Notes under the pieces: generated by a model
The model's database searches: none
What the model was told of the DNA's origin: nothing
Seen by the model: the letters and a program-made list of their open reading frames with translations, nothing else
Translations under genes and position numbers: made by a program
Shown here: positions 32,560 to 45,241 of the stretch, piece by piece
How the letters are laid out: the number at the start of each line of letters is the position of its first letter
Position numbering within the stretch: the stretch's first letter is position 1
From: Tridacna crocea
Taxonomy: Eukaryota > Mollusca > Bivalvia > Cardiida > Cardiidae
Length of the DNA stretch: 64,000 nucleotides
Direction of reading: 5' to 3'
Assembly: GCA_943736015.1 (NCBI GenBank)
Contig: OX031068.1
Location: forward strand, 32,546,296 to 32,610,295

Positions 32560-33010
32560 AATCATCCTTAGACTCCCAAGGCCTTTTAATTTTCATTGAT
32601 AAAACCCCAGTAGTCGAAAACCATCCGACAACAAGAGGAATTAGATATTTACTACGGCCCAGATCGACACCGTAGGCAAACACGGTCTATTTTTAGATTA
32701 GCCACTTGCTCATTTACATACAGGAAATATACATTGTACATATTACGCTTCAAACATAGTGTCCGAAGAAGAAATTATGGAAAATAATTACATGTTTGTT
32801 GTTATGGAATTTAAGCGTCATTGGTCACATGCCAGTCACTTTACATTCCCACGATGCTTTTTTTTCACTTTTGGCGAGAAATCTAAAAATACCTTAAGAG
32901 GCTACGTAGCCTTTTAGGAAAATACCACCAAATTTTTTTGGTAATTTTATGATTCTTAATTATTGATAATTTGTATTGTTTTTTCATATAAACTTCAATG
33001 ACATGTATAT
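32560..33010 (+). repeat. Dispersed repeat following pearl element 2
   Basis: Contains TTTACTACGGCCCAGATCGA and GAGGCTACGTAGCCTTTTAG. Inverted counterpart at 49320-49690 and a partial counterpart at 7345-7800, interrupted there by a TTAA MITE. Confidence 0.7.
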
Positions 33011-33014
33011 TTTT

Positions 33015-33660
33015 TTAATTTGGTGAGATGTGAAGCTTGACGGGTAATTTTAACACTTTTATATTTTTCCTAAGGATTAAATGGACAAAGTGTGTATACA
33101 GAACGATGTATTATATCATTGGTTGCATTGTGTTGCGATTGATAGAAAATTCTGGAGATTAATGATTTTTTTTTTTTCAGATTAAACATAACCAAGCTAT
33201 AAAGTTTGGAGTAGAATTGTTTTACAGCTATTTATTCATCTCTTCCCATTTTGGTCCTGTAAAAAGTATTGATGATAGTAATGATGATAGTACTCCCCCA
33301 GGAAAAATAGTGATTTTGTGTGTGTGTATAGGGGGGTCCAAGCCTTTATGTCTATTTGTAAGAGTGTATGTCTGTTGATTGTCAATTCGTGCTGACAATA
33401 TATTATTGAAATTACCTGTCCTGGGGTTAATAATTCAATAAGCAGAAGACCTGGCTGAGTTTTAAAGTCATATTATGCGATAATCTCTAGTTCCTATCTA
33501 CATGTATATTTCCAGTTGTGTCGTCTTCCCTCTCCTGCAGCTACCAAATCTCGTCCTGGTCAATACATTTAGAAATTTCCACATTCATTTCCTCCTTCAA
33601 GTTGTGAGCAGAACATGCAAGGCGATACACAGTTTGGTTCACTCAAATTCAGTGCTTTAA
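33015..33660. other. No recognised feature
   Basis: AT-rich with a short GT run near 33315. No supported exon or repeat. Confidence 0.4.
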
Positions 33661-33718
33661 GAGGTATATCTATTTGAGTTCGAACACGGAATAAAATTGA
33701 ATATTGCTGATGATCTGT

Positions 33719-33980
33719 GAACCCTTTACGTTTACTAGATAAGTCCTGATTTTATGACCCTCGTGTAGGTTTTTTAAAACATTGTAGAAAAACAGAAAGT
33801 GTTTGAAGTGAGCTCTTCCTCCTTTTCTCACAATGTTTTCTACCCTTCGCAATACTGATCTCATATATGACCCATGCTTAATTTTTGTTTGTCTGGTATC
33901 AATCGTTGTGTAAAACATTGTGACAAAAGGTGAAATTGCTTGTGTCGAGCAACTTCACCTTTTGTCACAATGTTTTCACA
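33719..33980. repeat. Two adjacent MITE hairpins
   Basis: A degraded TTAA-family copy (33719-33890; CCCTTTACGTTTACTAG, ACATTGTAGAAAAACAG) followed by a clean hairpin of the GGCAAAAGG-type subfamily at 33908-33980 (AAACATTGTGACAAAAGGTG and its complement). Confidence 0.7.
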
Positions 33981-33984
33981 AAGA

Positions 33985-34810
33985 TCAAAGTATGCAGCTC
34001 TATTATTGTTTCTTGAGATTGACCGTAAATAATCCATAATTTTGATCAGTTAGCAAAATGAAGTATATTCTGTAAAGGAAAAAAAGAAAAAGATAGACTG
34101 ATTGTTACTGTATTATAACGTTGTGCATTTACAAAATGACATCCCAAGAAATATTGACAGTGATACCTAGGCGGACAAAGCTAATAACATTATCTTTCTA
34201 TAGTTCAGGGCATAATTATCTCTAAAATGATCGTTCTTATTTGATATATAAGTTAGTTCAATAAAGAACGTTGAAATCTCAAAATGTTTTTTTTTACCTG
34301 TGTGTTTTCGTGTTTGTATGTGCAAGCGCTTGCTTAAATTCACAAATGATGCCCGTTTTGCTGTAAATGTAGAGTGTTTGAAATCAGTCTGAGCATGTTG
34401 CTATGCCCCACCCACTTACAATTGCTGGAGATAGAACAAAGTCTCTGAAATATGTTCGATGCAAATTAGATTGTAGCAATGAAGTGTTCTATATCACGTG
34501 TAACAATATTATACGGATTTTTTTTTTGCTATTTTGTACCTAATTGTTCTATCTCCAAACCGAAAACTTTGAATAAATTCAAACGTATTTGTTTTCTCTA
34601 AGTTTTTTTTTTTTTATAAATTGATATGAAGTAGAATTCAAAAGTCACATGACTTTGATCGAAATCGAACAAAATTTGACCATTTTACAAGCCTCAGAAA
34701 TTTTAAAGCTGATTTTCTCGAAAACATGTAAATGGTAGTTAGAACACTATTATAATACAGTGACGAAATTTTGTCCAAAAAAAAATAATGAGACAATTAT
34801 GTATTAGCAT
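33985..34810. other. No recognised feature
   Basis: AT-rich with several poly-T runs and no supportable coding sequence. Confidence 0.4.
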
Positions 34811-35035
34811 TGCCCTGTGAAAAAGGGGCTTAATGCATCTGCGGAAAGTTTCCACCTAGGTCAGCCTGCGCAGTCGGCGCAGGCTGACGTGGAGCGAAAC
34901 TTTTCGCTATCAGTCAATAATTTTCTGTATATCCGAGGACCACCCTTCCTTCAGATTCAGTCATTCATCAGAGTAAGTAGGTTTTATAGGTCCCTTTTTT
35001 ATCTGATGATTCTCTTGCTATGATGATTGCACTCA
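34810..35035. repeat. Hairpin MITE (GCATCTGCGGAAA family), copy 1
   Basis: GTCAGCCTGCGCAGTCGGCG palindrome, CTTTTCGCTATCAGTCAATA and a right flank shared with 42398-42690. Confidence 0.65.
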
Positions 35036-35272
35036 TGTTGTAAAACCGTTTTTTGATTGGTCAGAATCGGGTCATGTGATGAAAAAACCTGCATGTTATT
35101 TTTCGATGAACGCAATAGCACTATTTTCGTTTTTTTTTTTTTCGAAATTGGTGTGTAGTATCTAATTTTTGATTTCATGCAAACTGTTTATGGGATATTT
35201 AGAGTTCCATTTCTGAATCAGACAAATGGAAAAAGATCGATTTCTTTTTCTTTAAAAAACTTGCAAAGAGGA
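35027..35272 (+). repeat. Dispersed 245 bp repeat, copy 1
   Basis: TGATTGGTCAGAATCGGGTC and TTTTCGATGAACGCAATAGC, then AAAAAGATCGATTTCTTTTT. Copy 2 is 38484-38742. Confidence 0.85.
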
Positions 35273-35463
35273 AACTCATCCATTCCACGATTTTGGTAAC
35301 CATTTACAGTGGGAAATGTTGAAAAAATGATGTCATCGGAATGCAAAATAACTATCATTTCCAGAAAATATAACATATCAGTAGACTAATTCCAGTTTAT
35401 TCCCTGCCAACTATGAACCGTCAAAGAAATATATGATATTGAATTTGCGCGGTAGATTTCCTA

Positions 35464-37634
35464 GTAACGGAGGTTAAATATGTTAGAATACTGCTTTGGT
35501 TAGCCTCCTATCACTCCAAGGACAATTTATGGACATTCCGCAAAAAGCACTGAAATATACAATCATTTTGCCATATTTTGAAACACAAAAGCCACTGAAA
35601 ATATCAAAATTCAGTCAGAGCAGACAGAAATGACAATATCCGTTTTTGCCAACCAAATGGTTTAAAAAAACGTGCAAGACTGCGTTTCTCACAAAAGACA
35701 GGATAACATGATAAATTGTCTACCATTACTTTTTCCAGCAAGACATCAGTATAAACTTTCAGGAGTAATACAAAAACAGGTGCCAGTTATAGATGTATTT
35801 GCATCATATTATGACAAGAGAAGATTACAAAAAGTAACGGAAGTTAACATATGTGTTAACTGGTACACTTTACGTCTAAGAGAAAGATAATAACTTATTG
35901 TTCCAAGTCAGAAATGACACTGACACAATGTATTATTACATTTGCAACGAGAATGATTGCTTTAGCTATTTATGTTACCACCGTCATTGGTGTTTGAATA
36001 GTAAAAACTAAAAACATTCTTAGAGAGCCTGGATCTATCACGATTCTTACACAGTGCGATGCATATTATGCAATGCAACATACTGTATCAATGAATGCAG
36101 GGATTTGGAATTGCTGAAGCATTGGTTGACTGTCTAAAACCAAACTACAATCAAACATATAGAGATTTTCGGAAATTCTAGTCAGGTAACGGTAGTTAAT
36201 TAAATAACGCAAATGTTTACTACTGTGTTTTCAACAACAAAGTTAATGATTATGTCTTATGAAAGATCTTCATTTGTGGTCATATCTAGACCGCAAAACT
36301 AGTGTGTGAAATCCATTTCCACCATCTTTTTTTCTACTGTATAATATTCTTGAAAACACCAGATACAACTGCAAAAAGTCCAGATCCTACAAAAAGCTCA
36401 TGAAATTCCGACATTCTTTTTTCTTCTTTTCGCGATATCTTTTCTGTATTTTCTGTATTTCAGCCCTTGATAACGGCATTCTGTAATGGAATAAACAAAT
36501 ATATTGTATTTCCTTATAAAAATCTAGCAAATAAGAACCTGAAGCGCAAGTTAAATTCTAATTAATTTAATTAACTTCCGTTACAGGATAAAGATGTAAT
36601 AGTTCACCAAAACTGTATGTACATATTAGTACTCAGTCTTATGTTGTGTCAGCAAAACAACTGCTAGCATATTTCTGTAGTGTTTGTATTGAAATGGTGC
36701 CTCTTGGCGTAAATATAATACTTTTGGTGATTTCATTTAACTTCCGTTACGTACTCTATGAAAAAGCCAATTTACAATACTTTATTTCACGATTTGGCTC
36801 TTAATCATTGGCTATAGACTTGCATCTTTCACAAACTATTTCAACAACCTTTATAATGTTAAATACGATGGACTAAACTATACTTTTTTGTTTTCATTCG
36901 ATATACGTTTAACTTCCGTTACATTTTATTTCTTGTAACAGAACCAACAATATTCAGATGACTGTGCACCTGCACACACTTTAAAAGGCTGCACATGAAC
37001 CTAGAAACTACACATCAATAAATGGCGATTCAGCTTTGTTCAATAACAATTATCAGATGCAATATAGGGTAAATCTGGAAGAAAAACACTCACCTTCGTT
37101 TCGATCATGCGGTCACTTCTAAAAACAGCAAAAAAAGAAATATTCTGACTCGTAATCTATGACGCAGTATATACATTGTTGATGTCAATGGTGTACATTA
37201 TTATAACTCAAATCGTAAAAACAATGCGGGGTGTAGCAAAGTATTGATTTTGTAGCGGAGGTTAACAATCACGGAAGTTAAAGATTTTGTATATTCTGGA
37301 CAGTTTTAGTCAGATTTAAGATAATCCTACCAAAGGAAGCGCTTGTGCTGTCTACATAGGACCTTGGCCTGTATGAAAATTCAATCAGGATACGAATAAA
37401 CACTTAGAAATTCTGTTTAAAGTAGTCACGGAAGTTAGCCTAAATAAGATTTTACAAATTTAGCACCCAAGCCATACCTGATGCACTCAATGTTTTTTTC
37501 TTTAACTATAAAAGGCAAACATGTTTTCTGAACTTTAGGTAACGTATAGAGGTTATTTATGAATTACTCAAGTTTTACAGAAACACATCATTTACTCCAT
37601 ATTTCACCTCAAACAGAGCAGTCACGGACGTTAT
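35464..37634. other. Gene-free 2.2 kb with a regularly spaced TAACGGAAGTTAA motif
   Basis: No ORF of note. Ten close matches to GTAACGGAAGTTAA occur at 35464, 35834, 36186, 36571(-), 36737(-), 36909(-), 37252, 37270, 37425 and 37621. Apart from the 37252/37270 pair, gaps are near 175 bp or twice that. It may be a degenerate satellite or a cluster of binding sites. Confidence 0.6.
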
Positions 37635-37639
37635 AGTAA

Positions 37640-38025
37640 TTTGAGCGACAATCGATAATTGTGCCAGAATTATTCAAACTGTAATATTTTCCAATAAATG
37701 ACCATTAAAACGAAATTTAAAACATATGATTAACGTATGGCATCGATACTCTCTTCCTAGTTCCACAATTGCTTACTGTAATTTACCATTGTTGATGCTA
37801 CCTGTTTCAGCGACAAAGGGAAAGAGCAGTTTTTCGTACATCTAAGGCCATATAATTTCACTGTCAGGGAATCTAAGTCTTGTGAGTTAGTTTAAATAAA
37901 TACTACATTATCCTTATATAAAGCATTGAAAGTGACCGTCTTTAACGAGGCCTGTTATTCGAAATATGACTAAAGACAACTGAAAATGCAACTGGTACCC
38001 AAAAAGTTGGAATGACTGAACTACC
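37640..38025. other. No recognised feature
   Basis: AT-rich, no exon or repeat signal found. Confidence 0.35.
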
Positions 38026-38027
38026 GA

Positions 38028-39065
38028 ATAAACCTTGACAAAATGATATGTGTTTATCTTCATTTGCACCCTGAAAATAAAAGATACGCTTTGCCAACAG
38101 TGAATGGAGAGTCTGAATGGTCGACGTCATCAGTCAAGGTCACTGAGTTAAATTGCACTGTCTAAACGAAAACATTACTCTTGTATAAATGAATTTGATT
38201 TGTTTCATGACGGAGTTACTCTTAAACTTTTTTATTGCGGGGATTAGATTTCTTAAGAGATGATGGACTATTGACCAGAAAAAAGTCTTCGTGGATTTGA
38301 TGGAATATATAAGTAAAAGAACTGTTGGAGAAAGGACCGAAAGAAGTAAATATATAAATAGTGTTAAGAATTTTTGAAATGTTGGCGTGATAGGGACGAT
38401 ATTAGAAGCAAGCCTAGAACTGGAAAACCAAAAATATTGTAAAATTAACAGAACTCTGCGACACCATTTTTATATTCTAATAATTGCACTCATCGTGGTG
38501 TAAAATCGTTGTTTGATTGGTCAGAATCGGGTCATGTGATGAAAAAACCTGCATGTGATTTTTCGATGAACGCAATAGCACTACTTTCGGTTTTTCCAAA
38601 TAATTTTATTGTTGTTGGTATCTAATTTTAGATTTCATGCAAACTGTTTATGGGCTATATTAAATTTTAGAGTTCCATCGCTGAATCGGTTAAATGCAAA
38701 AAGATCGATTTCTTTTTCTTTAAAAAACTTGCAAAAAGGAAATTAACGAATAAACCTTGACAAAATGATACATGTTTAACTTTATTTGCACACTAGAAAT
38801 AAAAAAGAAATACACTATGCCAACAGTGAATAGAGAGTCTGAATGGTCGACGTCATCAGTTACATCATTTAATACGTCAGCGATCGATTTCTATGAAGCC
38901 AAGGTTACTGAGTTAAATTTAGTACACTGTGCAAACGGAAAAATCACTTCTTCATAAATGAATTTGATTTGTTTCATGACGGAGTTAAACGGTATTAGAA
39001 ACAAGCCTAGAACTGGGAAACCAGAAATACATATTGAAAAATTAACAGCTGCGACACCGTTTTTT
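38028..39065 (+). repeat. Local tandem duplication (about 0.3-0.7 kb units)
   Basis: TGAATGGTCGACGTCATCAG, AATGAATTTGATTTGTTTCA and CAAGCCTAGAACTGG occur in the same order in both units (38028-38485 and 38743-39065). The 245 bp dispersed repeat (38484-38742) separates them and a 170 bp segment is present in unit 1 only. Confidence 0.8.
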
Positions 39066-39990
39066 ATGCTCTAATAAGTGGGTCACAAAACGTTGGCGTC
39101 ATTCGATTCATATCTTACGAGAAACATAGGATAGTCTTATATCGGCAACAGATAGAAACTCATCGAGAACAGATCTGCCGACGGTACGTACGCATATTCT
39201 TTACGAATTATCTATGCAAAGGTCACTCGAAAGAACAGATCGTCCGCTTTAGCCTCAAGTTTAGATAGTTGATTGTATTGTTCATATTGATCTACATCAT
39301 CATGAAAATTCTTAAATTTTGTTTGATGAATCAATGAAAGTATGATTTCAAAGCCAGCAAAATGGCCGCCTTCGACTAAAAAAAAAAAATGTTGAAAAGC
39401 TAAAAATAGATTGTGTATTCATGCCCATTCTACCAAGTATCCGCGAAGGAAATTAAGTCGTATTTACTGTCGTATTTGTCCGTTATTTTTTTTTCCTATC
39501 ATTTTCGAAAAGTGATTTAAGTGAACAGCGAGTGCAGTTATAAGGGTTAAGTGTAGATTTTTGTGTGTTTTTTTTTTTTATCGAGATATAAAATGCAATT
39601 GCCTTATTACATGGCTAAACATAACGCCCTTCGGGCGTTATTTGCTATTTAATAAGGCAATTGCATTTTATTAATATCTCGATGAAAACAAAAAAATCTG
39701 CACTCAACCCTATAATAAGTGGGTCACAAAACGTTGGCGTCATTCGATTCATATCTTACAAGAAACATGGGATATACTAAGTCTTTACAAATATCGGCAA
39801 CAGATAGATCTATATACTCATCGAGAACAGATCTGCCGACGGTACGTACACATATTCTTTACAAATTATCTATAAAAAGGTCACTCTAAGGAAGACATCA
39901 TCCGCTTAGGGCGTTATTTATCATGTAATAAGGCAATTGCATTTTATATCTCGATGAAAACACAAAACTCTGCACTTAATCCTATAATGG
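39064..39990. repeat. Duplicated 200 bp segment flanking a large hairpin
   Basis: GTGGGTCACAAAACGTTGGC through AGATCTGCCGACGGTACGTA at 39064-39260 and 39712-39912. Between them a 180 bp palindrome (about 39537-39716) with ATGCAATTGCCTTATTACAT / AATAAGGCAATTGCATTTTA and a CGCCCTTCGGGCG loop; a half copy of the palindrome follows at 39905-39990. Confidence 0.8.
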
Positions 39991-40169
39991 ATCACGGAGA
40001 CACATTAAGCCTCCTTTTGCCAGAGCATGGCTATGTTTATATTGCAGAGAAAGACTATAATTATTTCTTTTTTTCCGTTTTTATTGCGCTTTTCAAAGGA
40101 AACTGATTCACAGTATAAAATGAGAGATAACCTTTTAAAAGGAAACATTTCATGTCAATAAATTTTGAC

Positions 40170-40350
40170 CCTAATGTTGTTGTTGTAGTTGTTGTTGTTG
40201 AGAACTCAAACAATATGTCGTTGTCTTCGCATTTCCTTTTCTTCGAAGATTCGACCTGTCTTATATGACGCATCGCTCCCTCCAATATTAGGGGTGGGAG
40301 TGGGTGTGTGTGGGTGTGTGTGTGTGTGTGTGTGGGGGGGGGGGGGTTAT
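40170..40350. repeat. Simple repeats: GTT tract and GT/G tract
   Basis: TTGTTGTTGTAGTTGTTGTT near 40177-40200 and a GGGTGTGTGTGTG..GGGG run at 40290-40350. Confidence 0.9.
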
Positions 40351-40423
40351 AGTAATAAGCGCGGTAAAGTAGCAATGGAGAAAATGGCTTTAAACATTTG
40401 TGGAGAGATCAGAGAGAGTCGCA

Positions 40424-40668
40424 TTCCATCTGACTATGACCTGATTGCAAAAGTTTATGATTAATTGCCTTTGGTTGTGGTATTTTGATAATACAGTACA
40501 TGTATGATGCAGCTACATATTTGTTTCTATTTAGACCACCACATTTATCAGAGTAAAAGGTAATTTCTTCAACATGCCCTGACTGACAAATAGATTGTGA
40601 ACTCTGCAATAGACAAGTAGCTATCTCACATGACCCCCTTTTTCCAGGTGTTTCATCCCACAAATGGC
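40424..40668 (-). pseudogene. Inverted partial copy of the transposase-like gene
   Basis: Read on the minus strand this repeats the core of the gene whose intact-order copy lies at 47895-48150: DETPGKRGSCEIATC, ITFYSDKCGGLNRNKYV and SGHSQMECDS, nearly identical residue for residue. Homology begins around GCCATTTGT..GGATGAAACACC and stops after GGAATGCGA. Only about 80 codons are present. It may be a second degenerate insertion of the same element or a local inverted duplication. Confidence 0.7.
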
Positions 40669-40675
40669 AACTTAG

Positions 40676-40990
40676 AATAGAAAGGTTCTATCTGACATTT
40701 TGGTCAAAATTGAGATTTTTACATTTTTAAAGAGCATATCAATCAATGCAACTTCTGTATAAAAATCAGATCCATATTCAAATAAATGGCGAAGATATTG
40801 AACAAAATATAATGGTTCTATCTACCTATCTCAATATACGTTAGTACAGAAAGGTTGTAAGTGTACATCAGTTGGTAGAAAAAGGACCTATATGACAAAT
40901 GGGTCCTTTCTATTCCAATGAATTACCTTCAATATTAGGACAATGTGACAGTGAAAGGTTCTATGTGACAAATAGAACCTTTCTATACTA
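40676..40990. repeat. Cluster of GAAAGGTTCTAT..GAACCTTTC palindromes
   Basis: The motif AGAAAGGTTCTAT with xTGACAAAT, often followed by its complement ATAGAACCTTTCTAT, appears about five times here and three times at 48880-49030. Confidence 0.55.
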
Positions 40991-42397
40991 TGGAAAATGT
41001 ATCATCCTAAAACATATGCCATCTTATCAGTGATAGCAAAATATTCACAGGATAGCATTTCATAACTTGTTTGAGAGCAATTAACATTCTACACAAAACA
41101 AACAAATAATCAACACATTTTATGGATCTGGTGAGGAAAAATTGATCATTTTGAAAGGGAAGTTTAACTTTTTTAACAAGATAAAAAATTAACACTTATA
41201 ATTATTATTGATAATAATGATATAAGTTTAACTTCTATGAAGACTTAGTTTGGACCAATGTTTCACACAGAAAGCTATTTTATTGTTTTAATCCTTTACC
41301 TACAGTTTCACAATATGAAACCTTAAATTAAATTTTCTTAGTTTCAATATATAGTTACCTTTGTTAGCTCAAGTGTTTCCTGGGAAAACCCTTGGTAAGG
41401 CGATAAACTTGTAATGTGTTGTCGTTGTGCAAAAACTAAGTGACATTTTGTAACCAAAAGAGAGTTTTTCTTCAACGGAAAAGAATGATAATACCTATAC
41501 CCCAAATGCCTCACTTTTAACCCCACACAAATGTGCAGATTATGAAAGTCCGAAAAAGAAGACAGACATCATGCAGGAAAAGAATGAGGAATGAAAACCA
41601 ATGAAATTCTTTGATACGTAAACGAAACAGGAATGAAGGCAAATCCTATGTGTCACAATCGGGGAAAGTAGTGAAAGAAAAGCAACTACAGCCACAGAAT
41701 TGTGATAAATGCAGATTCATATGCAGTCAGTGTATAAGCGAGGTTGAAAGGAATAAAATATTTGACATGTATTTTTCAATTCCAAATTACCGGTATGAAA
41801 GACAGTGATGTTTCATATGCGATGTTCTTACCCAAAACATTCCAGTACAAAAGAAAACCGGAAAGAAGCAAACTTCTCTGCAATATCACCTGCCTATCAA
41901 TAATGAAAATGTAAGGGTATGCGCTAACTTCTTTCGGAAGACACTAGATATTGGACATAAACTTGTACATTATACACTTGCAAGAAAATTACATGGAACC
42001 TTTCAAGGTGAGGACAGAAGAGGACGAAACCAACCGGGCACAAAAATTTCTGAAGAAAGTGTAAATCTAGTGTGTACGCACATTGATAGTTTCCCAAGGA
42101 TGGAGTCACATTATTCAAGGAAAGGTACGAAAAAAGAACATTCGGCCCATCATCTTAATATCAAGAAGATGTGGGAACTATACAAAGACGGGTGCAGAAA
42201 CAAAGGACTGACCCCTGTAGAGGAGGGTAAATACAGATCAATTTTCTGCGAAAAGTTCAATCTCTCTTTCTTCAAACCGAAGATACAATACAATACAATA
42301 CAATATTTTTTATTTGTAAATGTAGGCCTCTGGCCCATAATACAACATTTCAATTTACAATGAAAACAGCAGAGTTACAATTACATTTGAGCCATAA

Positions 42398-42690
42398 CAT
42401 GTGAAAAAGGAAGCTTCATGCATCTGCGGAAATTTTTAAACCAGACCAGTCTATGCAGTACGCACAGGCTGACCTTGACTTAAACTTTCAGTATTAGTCA
42501 ATATATCGTATGCTGAAGGACCCGTCTACCCCATAATTCAGTCGATTGTTTAAAAAAGTGAATATTATGGATCCATTAGAATATAATAACTAGCTTGGTA
42601 TGATGGATTACAGAGATGCACTAAGCCCCCATTTCCAGAGCATGGCTTGATTACATGCAACATAAAATCACTGTAACCTTTATCCTGCTT
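42398..42690. repeat. Hairpin MITE (GCATCTGCGGAAA family), copy 2
   Basis: Ends near ATGTGAAAAAGG..GCTTCATGCATCTGCGG on the left and CCCCCATTTCCAGAGCATGG on the right, with a central palindrome around the CAGxCTATGCAGTACGCACAGGCTGAC core. The same design occurs at about 34810-35035. It sits inside the 3' UTR of the CR1-like LINE, so it is younger than that LINE. Confidence 0.6.
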
Positions 42691-42783
42691 CATCTACATA
42701 AATAAAACAGCAGATAATAAAAAAAAAAAAAAAAAAAACCTCAAATATTGATATTTTATAGTCTATTATTGTGGGTATAATAT

Positions 42784-42997
42784 CTAATTATCGGACTGTG
42801 CTAATCCAAGATCAGACGGCAGGTTCTGTGCGGTCTGATCTTGAGTTACACCACTCTCACAAGGTGAATGAATAATACTTAACAGCCTATCTAATTATCG
42901 GACTGTGCTAATCCAAGATCAGACGGCAGGTTCTGTGCGGTCTGATCTTGAGTTACACCACTCTCACAAGGTGAATGAATAATACTTAACAGCCTAT
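42784..42997. repeat. Perfect 107 bp tandem duplication
   Basis: Two adjacent copies (42784-42890 and 42891-42997) that I read as identical. Each holds a small hairpin, CCAAGATCAGACGGCAG facing CGGTCTGATCTTGAG, also found singly at about 8053-8118 and 57200-57255. Confidence 0.85.
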
Positions 42998-43000
42998 TGG

Positions 43001-45042
43001 TTAACTACTTTGATAAGCATCCTTTAATGTTAAAATTGTTGAAATGTATTTTGCTACTTTTCTAATGGTTACTAAATTTTTGCTTTTCAGTAAATTATAA
43101 AAAGACATTATACCTTTTACCTTGATACCATGAAAACAATAATGTTTGTCTTTCTGCATTAAACAGAGAACAATGGAAAAAAACAGTGATATTCAGTTTC
43201 TACAACTAAAATGTCATGATTTAATAAACAATGGTGACACACCCTGTCATCTCTTTCTATGTTAAAATGTCTACCTAGCTCTATATTTAATTTATGACTA
43301 GAACACCTAAATCTTGCGAGAGCTCTTCTTAAACTCGGGGAAATATCCTCACATAGATATTTCTCCGGATTTAACAAGGAAAATATATGTTTATATAAAT
43401 CACACCGAGGAGAATTTTGAATTGACTCATTCAAATTTTGTAGTGAACAGTCCGAAATTCTTCTCTTAAAAAACTTGACAAAGTGATCAATGTCCCCTAG
43501 GTCTTGTGAAAGCCACGCATAAGCAAAACCATTTGTACAAAGAAGATTTTTAACTTGTGTGACCCAATTGGTTCTACCAAGATCGGCATGTGCCTTAAGC
43601 ATCTTATAACACTGCTTGGGAAAACGATGATTATCCATGCGTAATAGTTTACACCAATATTTAACCACTTTAGTTTTATAAGTAACATGTAATGGTAGTC
43701 TACCACATTCAGATAATACAATACAGTTGTTAACTGAATGATTAACACCTAAAAATTCTCGACAAAATTTTAATTGAACATTTTCAATAATCTCGGAATA
43801 CACGTAGCCCCATAGCTCTGCACCAAATGTGAGGATGGGTAAGACCATTGCATCAAATAGTTTAAAGTATTCCTTATGCAGAAAGAAGCCAAATTTATAC
43901 TGATATGATTTAATAGAAAATATTGCCTTTTTTGCTTGTGACGCAAGTTTATATTTTGAGGCAGACCATGAAAGTTTGGGTGTTAACAACAGACCCATAT
44001 ACTTATACACTGAAGTTGTTTTTACTCGTAAACCATCAAAGTACCATTTTTCACTCATTTTCAGGGGATCACCGTTTCTAAAAACCATGATTTCTGTTTT
44101 ACTTAAGTTCACGGAAATTTTTGTTTCATGACAAAATTCGGATAGTTTATTGAGTTGTAACTGTAGATTATTTACCGTGTCCGCGCAATGAGCAACATCG
44201 TCTGCATACAACAAGCAAGAGATAGGTGAAATTTCATCAGATATGTATATCCCGGGACAGGTTTCTCTAATAAGGGTAGATAACTCTTGAATGAAAAAGT
44301 TGAATATTATCGGACTGCTTACGTCCCCTTGTCTCGTTCCTATATTACAAAGAAATGGCGCTGTGATTTTGTCTGATACACGTAGGGTTGCTTTTAAATT
44401 AGAGTACATGTCCAAAAGTAGATAAAACATTTTTCCTCTTAGGCCTCTTTTCAATAAAATGCTGAACAACTTATTATGCACTATCGAATCAAAAGCTTTT
44501 TTAAAATCCACATAAAGAACATAAAATCGACCCCCGGTTTTTCCAGTATATTTCTGTATCATGCTTTGTAATGTAAATAAATTATCTATAACTGAGTAAC
44601 CTGCTCGAAATCCCGCTTGACTTTCGTCTATTATTTCAAACCTGTCAGCCCAATGATATATCCTATCATTAAGAATATTTGAAAAAAAATTATACACAAC
44701 ATTAATTAAGGAAATTCCTCTATAGTTCGAAGGATCATCTTGCGAACCGGATTTATATATAGGTACTAAAATGCTTTCGCACCATGATTTTGGAAATCTA
44801 CCAGAATTAAATATTTCATTGAAAATCAATACGAGTGTTGGAGTTACAATATGACAAGTATGTTGGTAGAATTCAGCTGAGATTCCATCTTTACCAGGTG
44901 CTTTACCATTTTTAAGTTTACCAATGCTCTTTCTAACTTCAAATTCTGTAATGGGGGAGTTCAATATCATGTCATGATCATCCAGTATGTCGTCTGCTTC
45001 CCAATGTCTCTCGGTAGGATTAACCTGATCACTATTATACAA
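43001..45042 (-). pseudogene. LINE ORF2, reverse transcriptase and C-terminal part
   Basis: Reverse transcriptase of the same LINE. Motifs in order: NGKAPGKDGISAEFYQ, NYRGISLINVVYNFFSNIL, SQAGFRAGYSVIDNLFTLQS, VLYVDFKKAFDSIVHNKL, GTRQGDVSSPIIFNFFIQEL and the catalytic LLYADDVAHCAD. The 627-codon frame stops at 43159 after a partly lost zinc-finger-like CHHC region. In another frame the sequence continues with HYCFHGIKVKGIMSF and VTIRKVAKYIS and stops at 43001-43003, which looks like the true C-terminus. A second shift near 45070 separates it from the linker after the endonuclease. Confidence 0.85.
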
Positions 45043-45241
45043 TAATTTTTTGAAGTAAGTTAGCCGTTTTCCAACATTTTCCTCGCCTATAATGCAAGCT
45101 GTAGATCTATTTTCCTCCCCGCTTTAAGAACCCTCCAAAAATCAGTCGGATTATTACTACTATTTATTAATGTTTGTCGTTTATCAAGTAAAAATCTGGA
45201 TTTTTTCCGCGAGCATATGGATTTGAAATAATTGCGAGCTT

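Noticed and set aside
40061..40375. Minus-strand ORF with a His/Thr run
   Set aside because: Simple GT repeat translation.
41806..41808. Selenocysteine reading of the in-frame TGA
   Set aside because: The gene has other stops and a frameshift; decay is simpler.
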